A stretch of DNA of 64,000 nucleotides from Halomarina litorea. GTDB taxonomy: Archaea > Halobacteriota > Halobacteria > Halobacteriales > Haloarculaceae. Under the pieces are notes generated by a model. That model was not told the DNA's origin. It did no database searches and saw only the letters and a program-made list of their open reading frames with translations. Within the stretch, counting starts at the first letter, position 1; each line of letters starts with the position of its first letter. The stretch spans positions 496,001 to 560,000 of the forward strand of contig NZ_CP100448.1 of assembly GCF_024227715.1 (NCBI RefSeq), read 5' to 3'. This document shows, piece after piece, positions 41,468-50,731 of the stretch. The translations under genes were made by a program, and so were the position numbers.

Positions 41468-44400
41468 ATGTCGGTGAGCGACGAGTTCGTCCGCGAGAGT
41501 ACCGCGCACCTGCGCGACGTGAGCGACGCGCTGCTCGCCATCGAGCGCGAGGTCGACCCGGAGACGCTGAACGCGGCCTTCCGGGCCGCCCACAGCCTGA
41601 AGGGCAACTGCGCGATGGCGGGGCTGACCGGCGCGAGCACGCTCGCACACGCTGTCGAGGACCTCCTCGCGGCGGTCAGGGTGGGCGAGGTCACGCCCGA
41701 GGCCGACCTCGTGGACGCGGCGCTGGACGCCACCGATGCCATCGAGGCGGTCGTCAGGGCCGCCGGAAACGGCGGTTCGGCCGACGTGGACGCCGAGGCG
41801 GTCGCGGAGGCGCTCCGCGCGTCGCTCGCGACCCGGGCGGTCGACCCGGGTGACGGCGCGTCGTCCGCCGACCCGACTCCCGAGACCCCGCCGTCGGACC
41901 CCGACGACGGCCTCGACGACCCGTCGCTCGACGACGAGGTGCGCTCGGCGCTCGACAGCGTCGCGGAGTACGACGACCTCGACGAGTTGATGGGGACGAT
42001 GGACGACCCGGATACCCTGCCGGACCTCCCGGAGGCGGCGACGCTGGCCAACGACGCATCCGCCCCCGAGGACGGCGAGGACCTCTTCTCGGCGGTGAAG
42101 TCGGAGGTCGAGTCCGAGTCGGCCCCGGCTGACCTCGCGGACCTCCAGCGTGACATCGACGCGGTGTCGTTCGGGGAGTTCGACGAGGACGACGAACTGG
42201 GAATCGCCGACCTCATCGAGGGGTCCGGCCTCGGCGAGGACGACCCGACCGGGACCGCAGCGGACGACGCGGCGGACGACACTCCCGCGTCGGACGAGAC
42301 GGCGAGCGGCGAACTAGAGGGCGAACTGGACGGCGGACCGGACGACCAGTCCGACGCCTTCGACCCGTTCGGGGCGGGGTCCGCGGCGGACCCCGAGCGC
42401 CAGTCGGGCTTCGACGGCTCCGGCCCGTTCGCGCCCCCCGAGGATTCGACGGCGTCCCGCCCGGACCCCGCCGACGCCGACCCGGACGGCTCCGTCGGCT
42501 CCGACGGTTCCGAGGACCCGTTCGCGGCCGTCAAGGCCGAGGTCGAGTCCGAGTCGGTCCCGGCTGACCTCGCGGACCTCCAGCGTGACATCGACGCGGT
42601 GTCGTTCGGGGAGTTCGACGAGGACGACGAACTGGGCATCGCCGACCTCATCGAGGGCTCTGCGGCGGGGACGCCGCCCGGGCCGGACGAGACGGGGACG
42701 GACCCCGCCGGGACGAGCGGGGAGTCCCCGTCGCCGGACCCGCCGGCGGACCCCCTCGATTCGCTCGAACCTGCGGTGGTCCGCGTCCCGCCCGCCCCGT
42801 CGCCACCTGCCCACCCGGACGACCTGACGCCGGCCGTCGTCCGGGCCGTCGACCCGCCCGCCGTCCCCGACGGCGAGGCGTTGCCGGCCATCGTGCCCGC
42901 GACGGCACCCGACCCGCCGGCGGACGCCGTCGCGGGATCGGGTCGTCCCGCCATCGTCCCCGCCCCGGAGGGTGCGACGGACGAGGCCCCCGCCCCGCCC
43001 GCCCCGTCCGACCACCCAGTAGGACTCACCTCGGCGGTTCGCGCGGTCGCGCCCGACCCGCCGGTGGACCCGCCAGCGGACCTGCGTCCCGCCGTCGTGC
43101 CGGCCGTGGACCCGCCGGCGGACCCGGACGACCTCGTCCCGGCGGTCGTCCGCACCGGGAGCGACGACCCGTCGCCGGCGTCCGCGGCGGCAGACCCGAA
43201 CGCCGAGGCCGCCGACGAGGTGGACCCGGAGGTGGCGGCGCTCCTCGACGACTCCTTCGAGGGACTCGACTCCGAGCAGTCCGACCCCGCCCCGGCGGAG
43301 ACCGAGGCGGACGCCGACGCGGTCGGCGCGGACGACGGCATCGACCCGGACGTCGAGGACCTGCTGGACGCGCCGTTCGCCGAGGCGGACGACGAACCGG
43401 TGGGCTTCGAGCGCAACGCGGAGACGGCAGCGTTCGAGGACCGATTCGGCGGGCTCTTCGGCGAGGGTCCGTCGACGCCGACGCGGACGGTCACGACCAT
43501 CGACGACAGTAGCGTCGGGGACACGTTCGCGCCCGACGCGCCGCCGACCCCGGAGCGGTCCGGCGACGCGGTGCAGTCCATCTCCGTCGACGTGGCCGAC
43601 GCCGACGCGTTGCTCTCGCAGGTCGAGGCGCTGACGACGGCGCGCTACCGCCTCGAGTCGTCCCTCGGCGGGACCGTCTCCGAGGAGGCGCTGGAGGCGC
43701 TGACGGCCCTCGGGAGCGTCACGGCCGACCTCCGCGGGACCGTCATGGACGTGCGCCTGATGCCGTTCGAGCGGGCGACGCGGAACCTCCCGCGCCTGGT
43801 GCGCGACATCGCCCGCGCACAGGACAAGCGCGTGACCCTCGACGTGACCGGCCGCGAGGTGGGGCTGGACCGCTCGGTCATCGACCGCATCGGCGACCCG
43901 CTGGTCCACCTCGTGCGCAACGCCGTCGACCACGGCATCGAGGCCCCCGAGGCCCGCGAGGCGGCCGGCAAGCCCACCGAGGGACGCGTCGAGGTACGCG
44001 CCGAACGGATCCGCGACGGCGTCGTCATCGAGGTCAGGGACGACGGCCGCGGCATCGACGCCGAGGCGGTCCGCGAGCAGGCGGTCGAATCCGGCCTGCT
44101 GGACGCCGAGGCGGCCGCCGACCTCCCCGACGAGGAGTGCTTCCCGCTCGTCCTCGAACCGGGGTTCTCGACGGCCGAGGAGGTGACCGACGTGAGCGGC
44201 CGCGGCGTCGGGATGGACGTCGTCGACCGCGTGGCGAGCGACCTCGGCGGGAGCGTCACCGTCGAGAGCACGCCCGGCGCGGGGACGACGGTCCGCCTCC
44301 AGTTGCCCGTCACCGTCGCCGTCGCCGAGGTACTGTTCGTCGGCGTCGGCGACGAGCGCTACGGCATCCCCCTCACGGCCGTCGAGGAGGTCGAGGCGGC

Positions 44401-44740
44401 GGGCGCGAACGCCGTCGAGACGGTCGACGGCGAGGCGACGCTGGCGGTCACGCGGACGGACGAGGACGGCGACCCGGCCGACGGGAGCGTCGAGCGCTAC
44501 CCCCTGGTCCGACTGGCGACCGCACTGGAGACGCCCGGTCCCGCGAGCGAGGGCGGCACCGTCGTCAGACTGCGCCCCGAGACGCGGCGGGTCGCCCTGC
44601 AGTGCGACGAGGTACTGGAGACGCGGGAGGTCGTCGTCCGCCCCTACGAGGGGCTACTCGGCGACGTGACGGGCGTGAGCGGCGCGACGCTCCTCGGCGG
44701 CGGGGAGCTGGTGAACATCATCGACGTAGCAACGATATGA
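41468..44740 (+). CDS. cheA: CheA sensor kinase with very long linker
   Basis: 1,090 residues, far above the usual 630-700. The HPt domain spans 1-110 with phospho-His42 in RAAHSLKGNCAMAG. Residues 110-700 are an acidic, then Pro-rich linker holding a 50-residue duplication (204-253 and 349-398) and short repeats such as VDPEVAALLDDSF and IDPDVEDLLDAPF. No clear P2 domain is seen. Dimerisation, HATPase (HLVRNAVDHGIE, VRDDGRGID, GRGVGMDVV) and CheW-like domains fill 700-1,090. It overlaps cheC by four bases. Confidence 0.92.
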   Translation: MSVSDEFVRESTAHLRDVSDALLAIEREVDPETLNAAFRAAHSLKGNCAMAGLTGASTLAHAVEDLLAAVRVGEVTPEADLVDAALDATDAIEAVVRAAGNGGSADVDAEAVAEALRASLATRAVDPGDGASSADPTPETPPSDPDDGLDDPSLDDEVRSALDSVAEYDDLDELMGTMDDPDTLPDLPEAATLANDASAPEDGEDLFSAVKSEVESESAPADLADLQRDIDAVSFGEFDEDDELGIADLIEGSGLGEDDPTGTAADDAADDTPASDETASGELEGELDGGPDDQSDAFDPFGAGSAADPERQSGFDGSGPFAPPEDSTASRPDPADADPDGSVGSDGSEDPFAAVKAEVESESVPADLADLQRDIDAVSFGEFDEDDELGIADLIEGSAAGTPPGPDETGTDPAGTSGESPSPDPPADPLDSLEPAVVRVPPAPSPPAHPDDLTPAVVRAVDPPAVPDGEALPAIVPATAPDPPADAVAGSGRPAIVPAPEGATDEAPAPPAPSDHPVGLTSAVRAVAPDPPVDPPADLRPAVVPAVDPPADPDDLVPAVVRTGSDDPSPASAAADPNAEAADEVDPEVAALLDDSFEGLDSEQSDPAPAETEADADAVGADDGIDPDVEDLLDAPFAEADDEPVGFERNAETAAFEDRFGGLFGEGPSTPTRTVTTIDDSSVGDTFAPDAPPTPERSGDAVQSISVDVADADALLSQVEALTTARYRLESSLGGTVSEEALEALTALGSVTADLRGTVMDVRLMPFERATRNLPRLVRDIARAQDKRVTLDVTGREVGLDRSVIDRIGDPLVHLVRNAVDHGIEAPEAREAAGKPTEGRVEVRAERIRDGVVIEVRDDGRGIDAEAVREQAVESGLLDAEAAADLPDEECFPLVLEPGFSTAEEVTDVSGRGVGMDVVDRVASDLGGSVTVESTPGAGTTVRLQLPVTVAVAEVLFVGVGDERYGIPLTAVEEVEAAGANAVETVDGEATLAVTRTDEDGDPADGSVERYPLVRLATALETPGPASEGGTVVRLRPETRRVALQCDEVLETREVVVRPYEGLLGDVTGVSGATLLGGGELVNIIDVATI
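42077..42225 (+). repeat. First copy of a 149-bp repeat in the cheA linker
   Basis: Encodes ADLADLQRDIDAVSFGEFDE and DDELGIADLIEGS. The second copy at 42512-42660 is nearly identical over its last 118 bp at the DNA level, including silent sites, which points to recent duplication or gene conversion. Confidence 0.85.
42512..42660 (+). repeat. Second copy of the 149-bp repeat in the cheA linker
   Basis: Offset 435 bp from the first copy, keeping frame. Most differences are in the first 30 bases (FSAVKSEV versus FAAVKAEV). Confidence 0.85.
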
Positions 44741-45411
44741 GCAATACGAGTAAACCGAACGACACCAAGACGAGCGGGCGAGCGGACTCCCCGACCCCGG
44801 CGGAGCGGACCATCGCGGTCGAGTCCCTCGCCGTCATGAACCGACTCGGAGAGATCGGCATCGGCGGCGTCGAGCGTCGTCTCCAGCAACTCCATCCCGA
44901 GGCGACGGTCACGTCGGAGCAGGTCGCCCACGGCTACGCCCGTGCGGACCTGCTGGAGGCGACCTTCGTCGGCGAGGAACGCGTCGGCGTCAGGAGCCGA
45001 CTGCCGGGCGCACCCTTCGGGAGCGCCCTCGTCCTGTTCCCCCTCGCGAGTGCGAACAACGCGGCGCGACTCATGGTACGGGACGTGCTCTCGGAGGGCG
45101 AAGCGCCCAGCCACAAGATGGCCCAGAGCGCCATCACGGAGCTCGGCGGGATGATCGCCAGCGGCTTCCTCGACGCCTGGGCCGACACGTTCGAACAGGA
45201 GATCGACGTGGGCGCGCCCACGCCCATCCAGGACACGGAGGCCGAAATCGTCGGGACGCTCATCGAGGAGGACGAGGACCTCGGTATATACGTCGCCTCG
45301 CGGCTCACCCTCCCGGCGTACGACATCACCGTGCAGGTGTACCTCTTCCCGCGGACGGACATCCTCATCGAGATACTGCGGCGCATCGACGTCGAACGGG
45401 TGGTGCCGTGA
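44737..45411 (+). CDS. cheC: CheC-like protein with altered phosphatase motif
   Basis: 224 residues, one CheC-type module after a disordered 25-residue start. The CheY-P phosphatase motif [DS]-x3-E-x2-N reads SAITELGG here, so the Asn is replaced by Gly and activity is doubtful. The helix motif NRLGEIGIGGVERRLQQL at the start and FPRTDILIEILRRIDV at the end are typical. It overlaps both cheA and the double-CheC gene by four bases. Confidence 0.85.
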   Translation: MSNTSKPNDTKTSGRADSPTPAERTIAVESLAVMNRLGEIGIGGVERRLQQLHPEATVTSEQVAHGYARADLLEATFVGEERVGVRSRLPGAPFGSALVLFPLASANNAARLMVRDVLSEGEAPSHKMAQSAITELGGMIASGFLDAWADTFEQEIDVGAPTPIQDTEAEIVGTLIEEDEDLGIYVASRLTLPAYDITVQVYLFPRTDILIEILRRIDVERVVP

Positions 45412-46697
45412 GGCTCGACGTCGACGCCCTCGGGACGTTCTACGAGATGGCTCGCGAGGGCGCACAGCTGGCGGCCGACCGCCTGACGCCGATGACGGAC
45501 ATCCAGGCGCGGGTGGGCGTCACCCGCCTCGACTTCACGACGGGGGAGGCCATCCGCGCCGAACTCGACGACGACGTCGAGAAGGTGGGCATCCGCGTGG
45601 AGCTGACGGGGGGGATGGACGGCACCGCCCTCCTCCTGTTCGACGAGGCGAGCGCCGAGGCAGTGGCTGGTACCCTCACCGACGGCCTCGACGGGAGCGA
45701 CGAGGCCCTCACGCGCTCGGCCATCGCGGAGGTGAGCCAGATCATGAACAGCGGCTTCGTCGACGGCTGGGCGGACGTCCTCCGGACCGAGATAGACGTC
45801 TCGACGCCGGACCTCGTCGCGGGCACCGAACCCGAGGCGTTCGTCGACCCCGACGACGTGGCGACGGGCGACGACCTCGCGGTCGTGTTCCGCTCGCAGA
45901 TCGAAGCCGTCGGGACGGAGTTCGCCTTCAGACACTACTTCGTCCCCACCGCCGAGTCCATCGAGGCGCTGTTCCAGCGTCGGACCGCGGGCTACGCCCT
46001 GGAGTACGAGAAGCTGGTCGGCTTCGACCGGATGGCCCACCGCGGGGCCGAGACGGTCGCCGAGAACCTGACGAAGATGACGGGCATCGAGATGGACGTC
46101 GACATCCGGCGCATCAACTTCGTCTCGCTGGACGCCATCCCGGAGGACGTTCCCGCCGAACCGCAGGTGAGCGTCGCGTTCAGCTTCGACGGCCTCCCCT
46201 CGGGCTACCTCCTCTTCCTGTTCGGCGAGCGTTCGGCCCGGTCGCTCGTCTCGGCGACCGTCGGCGAGAGCGAACTCGACGAGTCCGGCATCGGCGCGTT
46301 CGGACAGGACGCCGTCCAGGAGCTGTCGAACGTGATGGCCTCGGGCCTGCTCGACGGCTGGGCGAACCTGCTCGATACGACCATCGACCACACCACCCCG
46401 ACGTACGCCCACGACATGGGCGCGGCCGTCGTCGACCCGCTCATCGTCGGCCTGAGCGAGGGCCAGGAGTTCGCGTTCGTCTTCGACACGCGCATCGAGG
46501 CCGTCGACGCCGACATCGAGTTCGACCTCGACATCTTCGCCATCCCGGACGAGGGCGACCTGGAGCGGGCGCTGGAACGCCTCGAGGTCGGACGCGTCGA
46601 CGACACCCCCACGCGCGCCGAGTTCACCGCTGCCGCGGACGGCCCGGACAGCGAGGACCTGCGCGAACTCGCGGAGATGGAGGGGGTGGACCTGTGA
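45408..46697 (+). CDS. Double CheC protein
   Basis: 429 residues, two CheC modules in tandem (about 1-200 and 205-400). The phosphatase motif is SAIAEVSQ in the first half (Asn to Gln) and DAVQELSN in the second, where the canonical [DS]-x3-E-x2-N is intact. So only the C-terminal module looks catalytically competent; the other may be regulatory, for example for CheD binding. The start is a GTG overlapping the preceding stop; the gene overlaps cheD by four bases. Confidence 0.85.
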   Translation: MRLDVDALGTFYEMAREGAQLAADRLTPMTDIQARVGVTRLDFTTGEAIRAELDDDVEKVGIRVELTGGMDGTALLLFDEASAEAVAGTLTDGLDGSDEALTRSAIAEVSQIMNSGFVDGWADVLRTEIDVSTPDLVAGTEPEAFVDPDDVATGDDLAVVFRSQIEAVGTEFAFRHYFVPTAESIEALFQRRTAGYALEYEKLVGFDRMAHRGAETVAENLTKMTGIEMDVDIRRINFVSLDAIPEDVPAEPQVSVAFSFDGLPSGYLLFLFGERSARSLVSATVGESELDESGIGAFGQDAVQELSNVMASGLLDGWANLLDTTIDHTTPTYAHDMGAAVVDPLIVGLSEGQEFAFVFDTRIEAVDADIEFDLDIFAIPDEGDLERALERLEVGRVDDTPTRAEFTAAADGPDSEDLRELAEMEGVDL

Positions 46698-47206
46698 AGA
46701 CCTTCGAGTCCGCGGCCGCGGACGCGCCGACGGCTCCAGACCGGCTTCTCGTCGGCGTCTCCGACTACGTGGTCGCGGAGGACGGCGAGACGCTCGTCGC
46801 CTATGGGCTGGGCGCGTGCGTGGCCGTCGCCCTCTACGACCCCGAGGCGGGCGTCGGCGCGCTGGCGCACACGATGCTCCCCCACCAGCCTGCCGAGGGC
46901 GGGTCGCCGGGGAAGTACGCCGACGAGGCGGTGCGGACGATGCTGCGCGAACTGGTCGCTCGCGGCGGCGACTACGAGGCGGCGGAGGCGTGGCTGGTCG
47001 GCGGGGCCGAGATATTCGCCCTGCCGGACATCGCCGATGGGGCGGGCGAGCGCAACGTCGCGGCCGCCCGCGAGCAGTTGGCCGCCCTCGACGTCGCGCT
47101 CGCCGGGATGGCGGTCGGTGGCTCGCGTGGGCGGACCGTCGAGTTCGACACCGCGACCGGCGAGGTGCGGGTCTCGACGGCCGACGGGCACGAGGAGGTC
47201 CTCTGA
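46694..47206 (+). CDS. cheD: CheD receptor deamidase
   Basis: 170 residues. CheD deamidates receptor glutamines and partners with CheC. The catalytic Cys42 in YGLGACVAVAL and His59 in GALAHTMLPH are in place, and FDTATGEVRVSTADG closes the fold. A GTG start overlaps the double-CheC stop. With no CheB or CheR nearby, CheD-CheC may be the main adaptation branch of this operon. Confidence 0.9.
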   Translation: MKTFESAAADAPTAPDRLLVGVSDYVVAEDGETLVAYGLGACVAVALYDPEAGVGALAHTMLPHQPAEGGSPGKYADEAVRTMLRELVARGGDYEAAEAWLVGGAEIFALPDIADGAGERNVAAAREQLAALDVALAGMAVGGSRGRTVEFDTATGEVRVSTADGHEEVL

Positions 47207-47207
47207 G

Positions 47208-47996
47208 ATGGGTGCCGACGCGACCGGGGAGGGGCGAGAGGAGGACCGACCGGCCCCGCTCGACTCGTCGGACGCGTCCGGGTCGGCCCCGCTCGGCCTC
47301 GTCTACGCCGTCGCGGGGGCGAAAGGCGGCGTCGGCAAGACGACGACGGCGGCCAACCTCGCCGCGATGTTCGGCTCCGGCGAGCGCTCCGTCGTCGTCG
47401 TCGACACCGACCTCGCGACGGCCTCGCTGACCGACCAACTCGACCTCTCGCCCCCGCGCGGTGACACCCTCCACGCGGTGCTGGCGGGCGACGTCGGCGT
47501 CGAGTCGGTGGTCACGAGCCTCGACGGGTTCGACGTGGTGCCGGGCGACGGCTCGGTTGCGGCGTTCGCCGGGGCGGACGTCGAGCGCCTGCGCCCGGCC
47601 GTCGAGACCCTGCGCGAGCGCTACGACGTGGTCGTCCTCGACGTGGGCGCGGGCCTCTCGCACGACACGGCGGTCCCGCTGGGACTCGCCGACCGCGTCC
47701 TCGTCGTGACGACGCCGGCGAACGCCGCCGTCGCCGCCGCCGAGAAGACGCGCGTCCTCGCCGAGCGTCTGGACTGTCGCGTCGAGGGCTGCGTCGTCAC
47801 CTCGGTCCGGGAGCGCGCCGACATCGAACCGGTCCGGTCGGGACTCGACGCGCCCGTCCTCGCAGCCATCCCGCACGACCCCGCCGTCGACCGGAGCCAC
47901 CGCGAGGGCGTTCCGGTGACGCTCACCGCGACGGGGAGCGCCGCCGCGACGGCCTACTGGAACCTCTCGCGTCGCGGGCGCCCCGGCGGCGACTGA
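47208..47996 (+). CDS. MinD/ParA-family ATPase of the che operon
   Basis: 262 residues. After an acidic 30-residue start comes AVAGAKGGVGKTTTAANLAA (deviant Walker A), VVVVDTDLATASL and VVVLDVGAGLS. It is a different paralogue from the one at 30,425. Placed directly after cheD (1-bp gap), it probably positions the chemosensory array, as MinD paralogues do in Haloferax. The C-terminus is basic (LSRRGRPGGD), with no obvious amphipathic helix. Confidence 0.88.
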   Translation: MGADATGEGREEDRPAPLDSSDASGSAPLGLVYAVAGAKGGVGKTTTAANLAAMFGSGERSVVVVDTDLATASLTDQLDLSPPRGDTLHAVLAGDVGVESVVTSLDGFDVVPGDGSVAAFAGADVERLRPAVETLRERYDVVVLDVGAGLSHDTAVPLGLADRVLVVTTPANAAVAAAEKTRVLAERLDCRVEGCVVTSVRERADIEPVRSGLDAPVLAAIPHDPAVDRSHREGVPVTLTATGSAAATAYWNLSRRGRPGGD

Positions 47997-48119
47997 CCGG
48001 CCGTGTAATCGGAACGCCGACTCTCTCGAATTCGGACTGCTCGACCCCCGGCGCAACGGTTTTGCCCGCTCGACATCTATCCTACCTGACACTGCCCGCG
48101 TCCGCGGGTGGAGGCACTC

Positions 48120-49385
48120 ATGAGCGACAAACCACACCAGAACTTGGCTATCATCGGTCACGTCGACCACGGAAAGAGCACGCTCGTCGGGCGACTGCTG
48201 TTCGAGACCGGCAGCGTCCCCGAGCACGTCATCGACCAGTACCGAGAGGAGGCCGCCGAGAAGGGCAAAGGCGGGTTCGAGTTCGCCTACGTCATGGACA
48301 ACCTCGCGGAGGAACGCGAACGCGGGGTGACCATCGACATCGCCCACCAGCGCTTCGACACGGACAAGTACTACTTCACCATCGTGGACACGCCCGGCCA
48401 CCGCGACTTCGTGAAGAACATGATCACCGGGGCGAGTCAGGCCGACCACGCCGTCCTCGTCGTCGCGGCGGACGACGGCGTCGCCCCCCAGACCCGGGAG
48501 CACGTCTTCCTCGCGCGCACGCTGGGCATCGACCGCCTCATCGTCGCCATCAACAAGATGGACCTCGTCGACTACAGCGAGGACGAGTTCAAGGTCGTCA
48601 AGGAGGAGGTCCAGAAGCTCCTCCAGCAGGTCCGCTTCGAGTCCGACGACGCGAGTTTCATCCCGTGTTCGGCCTTCGAGGGCGACAACATCGCCGAGCG
48701 CACGGGCAATATGCCGTGGTACGAGGGGCCCATCATCCTCGAGGCGCTGAACAACCTGCCCGAACCGCAACCCCCCACGGACGCGCCCCTTCGCCTCCCG
48801 ATTCAGGACGTCTACACCATCTCGGGCATCGGGACGGTACCCGTGGGCCGCGTCGAGACGGGGATGCTCAACGTCGGCGACAACGTCTCGTTCCAGCCGT
48901 CGGACGTCTCGGGTGAGGTGAAGACCATCGAGATGCACCACGAGGAGGTGCCCGAGGCAGGCCCCGGCGACAACGTCGGGTTCAACGTCCGCGGCATCGG
49001 CAAGGACGACATCCGCCGCGGCGACGTCTGCGGCCCGGCCGACGACCCGCCGAGCGTCGCCGAGACGTTCCAGGCGCAGATCGTCGTCATGCAGCACCCC
49101 TCGGTCATCACGGCGGGTTACACGCCGGTCATCCACGCGCACACCGCGCAGGTGGCCTGCACGTTCGAGTCACTGGACAAGAAGCTGGACCCCGCCTCGG
49201 GCGAGGTCGCAGAGGAGAACCCGGACTTCATCAAGGCCGGGGACGCCGCCGTCGTCACCCTGCGCCCGCAGAAGCCGCTCAGCATCGAGCCGTCGAGCGA
49301 GATTCCCGAACTCGGGAGCTTCGCCATCCGCGACATGGGCCAGACCATCGCCGCCGGGAAGGTCCTGAGCGTCGACGAACGGTAA
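48120..49385 (+). CDS. Translation elongation factor EF-1 alpha
   Basis: 421 residues. This GTPase brings aminoacyl-tRNA to the ribosome. G1 [10 protein letters not shown]3 DTPGHRDF, G4 NKMD and the switch region [12 protein letters not shown] are intact; domains 2 and 3 follow. Length is standard for haloarchaea. The ATG at 48120 gives [13 protein letters not shown]. The usual downstream rps10 gene is missing here; Mn-catalase follows instead. Confidence 0.96.
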   Translation: MSDKPHQNLAIIGHVDHGKSTLVGRLLFETGSVPEHVIDQYREEAAEKGKGGFEFAYVMDNLAEERERGVTIDIAHQRFDTDKYYFTIVDTPGHRDFVKNMITGASQADHAVLVVAADDGVAPQTREHVFLARTLGIDRLIVAINKMDLVDYSEDEFKVVKEEVQKLLQQVRFESDDASFIPCSAFEGDNIAERTGNMPWYEGPIILEALNNLPEPQPPTDAPLRLPIQDVYTISGIGTVPVGRVETGMLNVGDNVSFQPSDVSGEVKTIEMHHEEVPEAGPGDNVGFNVRGIGKDDIRRGDVCGPADDPPSVAETFQAQIVVMQHPSVITAGYTPVIHAHTAQVACTFESLDKKLDPASGEVAEENPDFIKAGDAAVVTLRPQKPLSIEPSSEIPELGSFAIRDMGQTIAAGKVLSVDER

Positions 49386-49494
49386 GCTGCGCGGAAACTT
49401 CCACTCTTTCGGTGGTCACAAACTACCGGACGACGAGCCGTTGCCTCCGCAAGCGTGCCACCGAAGCACGTGCGTCGTATCGGTCGAAGTACAG

Positions 49495-50304
49495 ATGTTC
49501 TTCCACCAGGACGACCTGCAGTTCGAGGTCGAAGTCGAGGAACCGAACCCGCGCTTCGCGAAGATGCTCCAGCAGGCCATCGGCGGGGCCGAAGGGGAGA
49601 TGCGCGTCGCCCTCCAGTACATGTTCCAGGCGTTCGCCGTCCCGCGCGACCACGAGGAGTACCGGACGCTGCTGATGGAGACGGCCGTCGAGGAACTGGG
49701 CCACATCGAGATGCTGGCCACCGCCGTGACGAAGAATCTGGAGGGTGCCTCGCGCGCACAGCGTGAGGCCGCCCGCGAGGACGCCGTCATCGACGAGATG
49801 ATGGACAGCGGCCAGCCTCGACAGGCGCTCTCGGCGGGCCTGCACGCCATGCCCGTCGACAGCAACGGCGTCCCCTTCACGGGCAACTACGTCGTCGCCA
49901 GCGGCAACCTCGCGGCGGACCTCTACGCGAACGTCATGGCCGAGTCCACCGGTCGGTTGCTCGCCACCCGCCTCTACGAGATGACCGACGACCCCGGCAT
50001 GAAGGACATGCTCTCGTATCTCATCGCGCGCGACACGATGCACCAGAACCAGTGGCACGCGGCCATCGACTCCCTCGGGGAACACCTGCCCGTCCCGGCG
50101 AGCTTCCCACAGGAGAAGGAGAACGGGGACGTCAACTACACGTTCATGTCCACGACGCGCGAGGAACGCGAGGACCCCGAGACGCCGTGGACGAGCGGCG
50201 ACGCCCCCGACGGCAAGGGGGAGTTCTCCTCCGGTCGCCAGCCCGGGTCGGGGTACGCCGACGTCGAGGCGATGGTCGAGGAGATGTACAACGAGGTGAA
50301 CTGA
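49495..50304 (+). CDS. Manganese catalase
   Basis: 269 residues of the non-heme, di-manganese catalase family, decomposing hydrogen peroxide. The helical bundle and its ligands are seen in GGAEGEMRVALQYMFQAF, METAVEELGHIEMLATAV and later LIARDTMHQNQWHAAID. Residues 210-269 form the usual polar C-terminal tail. The ATG at 49495 (MFFHQDDLQFEVEV) matches family starts. Transcribed away from the small membrane protein at 50308. Confidence 0.93.
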   Translation: MFFHQDDLQFEVEVEEPNPRFAKMLQQAIGGAEGEMRVALQYMFQAFAVPRDHEEYRTLLMETAVEELGHIEMLATAVTKNLEGASRAQREAAREDAVIDEMMDSGQPRQALSAGLHAMPVDSNGVPFTGNYVVASGNLAADLYANVMAESTGRLLATRLYEMTDDPGMKDMLSYLIARDTMHQNQWHAAIDSLGEHLPVPASFPQEKENGDVNYTFMSTTREEREDPETPWTSGDAPDGKGEFSSGRQPGSGYADVEAMVEEMYNEVN

Positions 50305-50307
50305 CCC

Positions 50308-50445
50308 TCAGAGCCGTCGCGCCAGCAGGAGGGCGCCGACGACGAGGAGGCCGATGCCCCAGTACAGCGAGTCGCCGGGGAGCCAGACGAGCAGGAGGGT
50401 GACGATGCCGGAGGAGACGAGCGACCAGCCGAGCGTGTCTGCCAT
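50308..50445 (-). CDS. Small two-helix membrane protein
   Basis: 45 residues with two hydrophobic segments, GWSLVSSGIVTLLLVWLPGD and YWGIGLLVVGALLLARRL. A likely membrane peptide of unknown role. It ends 3 bp after the convergent catalase gene. Confidence 0.6.
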   Translation of the reverse strand: MADTLGWSLVSSGIVTLLLVWLPGDSLYWGIGLLVVGALLLARRL

Positions 50446-50562
50446 ACCGGAGAGAGGGCGGCCGGCTACTTCCCCTGTCGGCCTGCGAATCCCCTGCGAC
50501 TGCCGGGGCCTGCACGCGACGGCACCGCACTCAGGTGGCGACCGCGAGTCACGGAGGACGCA

Positions 50563-50703
50563 ATGGTAGAATGCGTGGTCTGCGACAAGGAACTCGACGA
50601 GGCACAGATGGAGAGCGAAGTCGAGCACGAGGGGAACAGCGGGTACGTCTGCTGTCCGACCTGTGAGGACGAGTTCGAGGACTCGCCCGGACAGTACCTC
50701 TGA
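50563..50703 (+). CDS. Small YHS/TRASH-like metal-binding protein
   Basis: 46 residues: MVECVVCDKELDEAQMESEV, then GYVCCPTCEDEFEDSPGQYL. Two Cys pairs and the final DEFEDSPGQYL-type ending match the YHS/TRASH metal-binding pattern. Probably binds zinc or copper. Overlooked easily because of its length; GC and codon use are normal. Confidence 0.7.
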   Translation: MVECVVCDKELDEAQMESEVEHEGNSGYVCCPTCEDEFEDSPGQYL

Positions 50704-50731
50704 GCGGCCCCCCGACGCTTCTCTCGCGGTC

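Noticed and set aside
41424-41477. 17-codon open frame between cheY and cheA as a cheB remnant
   Set aside because: Too short and without similarity to CheB; it is probably a by-product of the overlapping starts.
40279-43581. 1,100-codon minus-strand frame opposite cheA
   Set aside because: Ser/Gly/Thr-rich product mirroring the acidic linker codons on the other strand; no motifs, no promoter.
44934-49142. 1,402-codon open frame on the minus strand opposite cheC, cheD, minD and EF-1 alpha
   Set aside because: It is a shadow of high-GC coding DNA: it spans several well-identified genes and its product is low-complexity Arg/Asp/Val without any domain.
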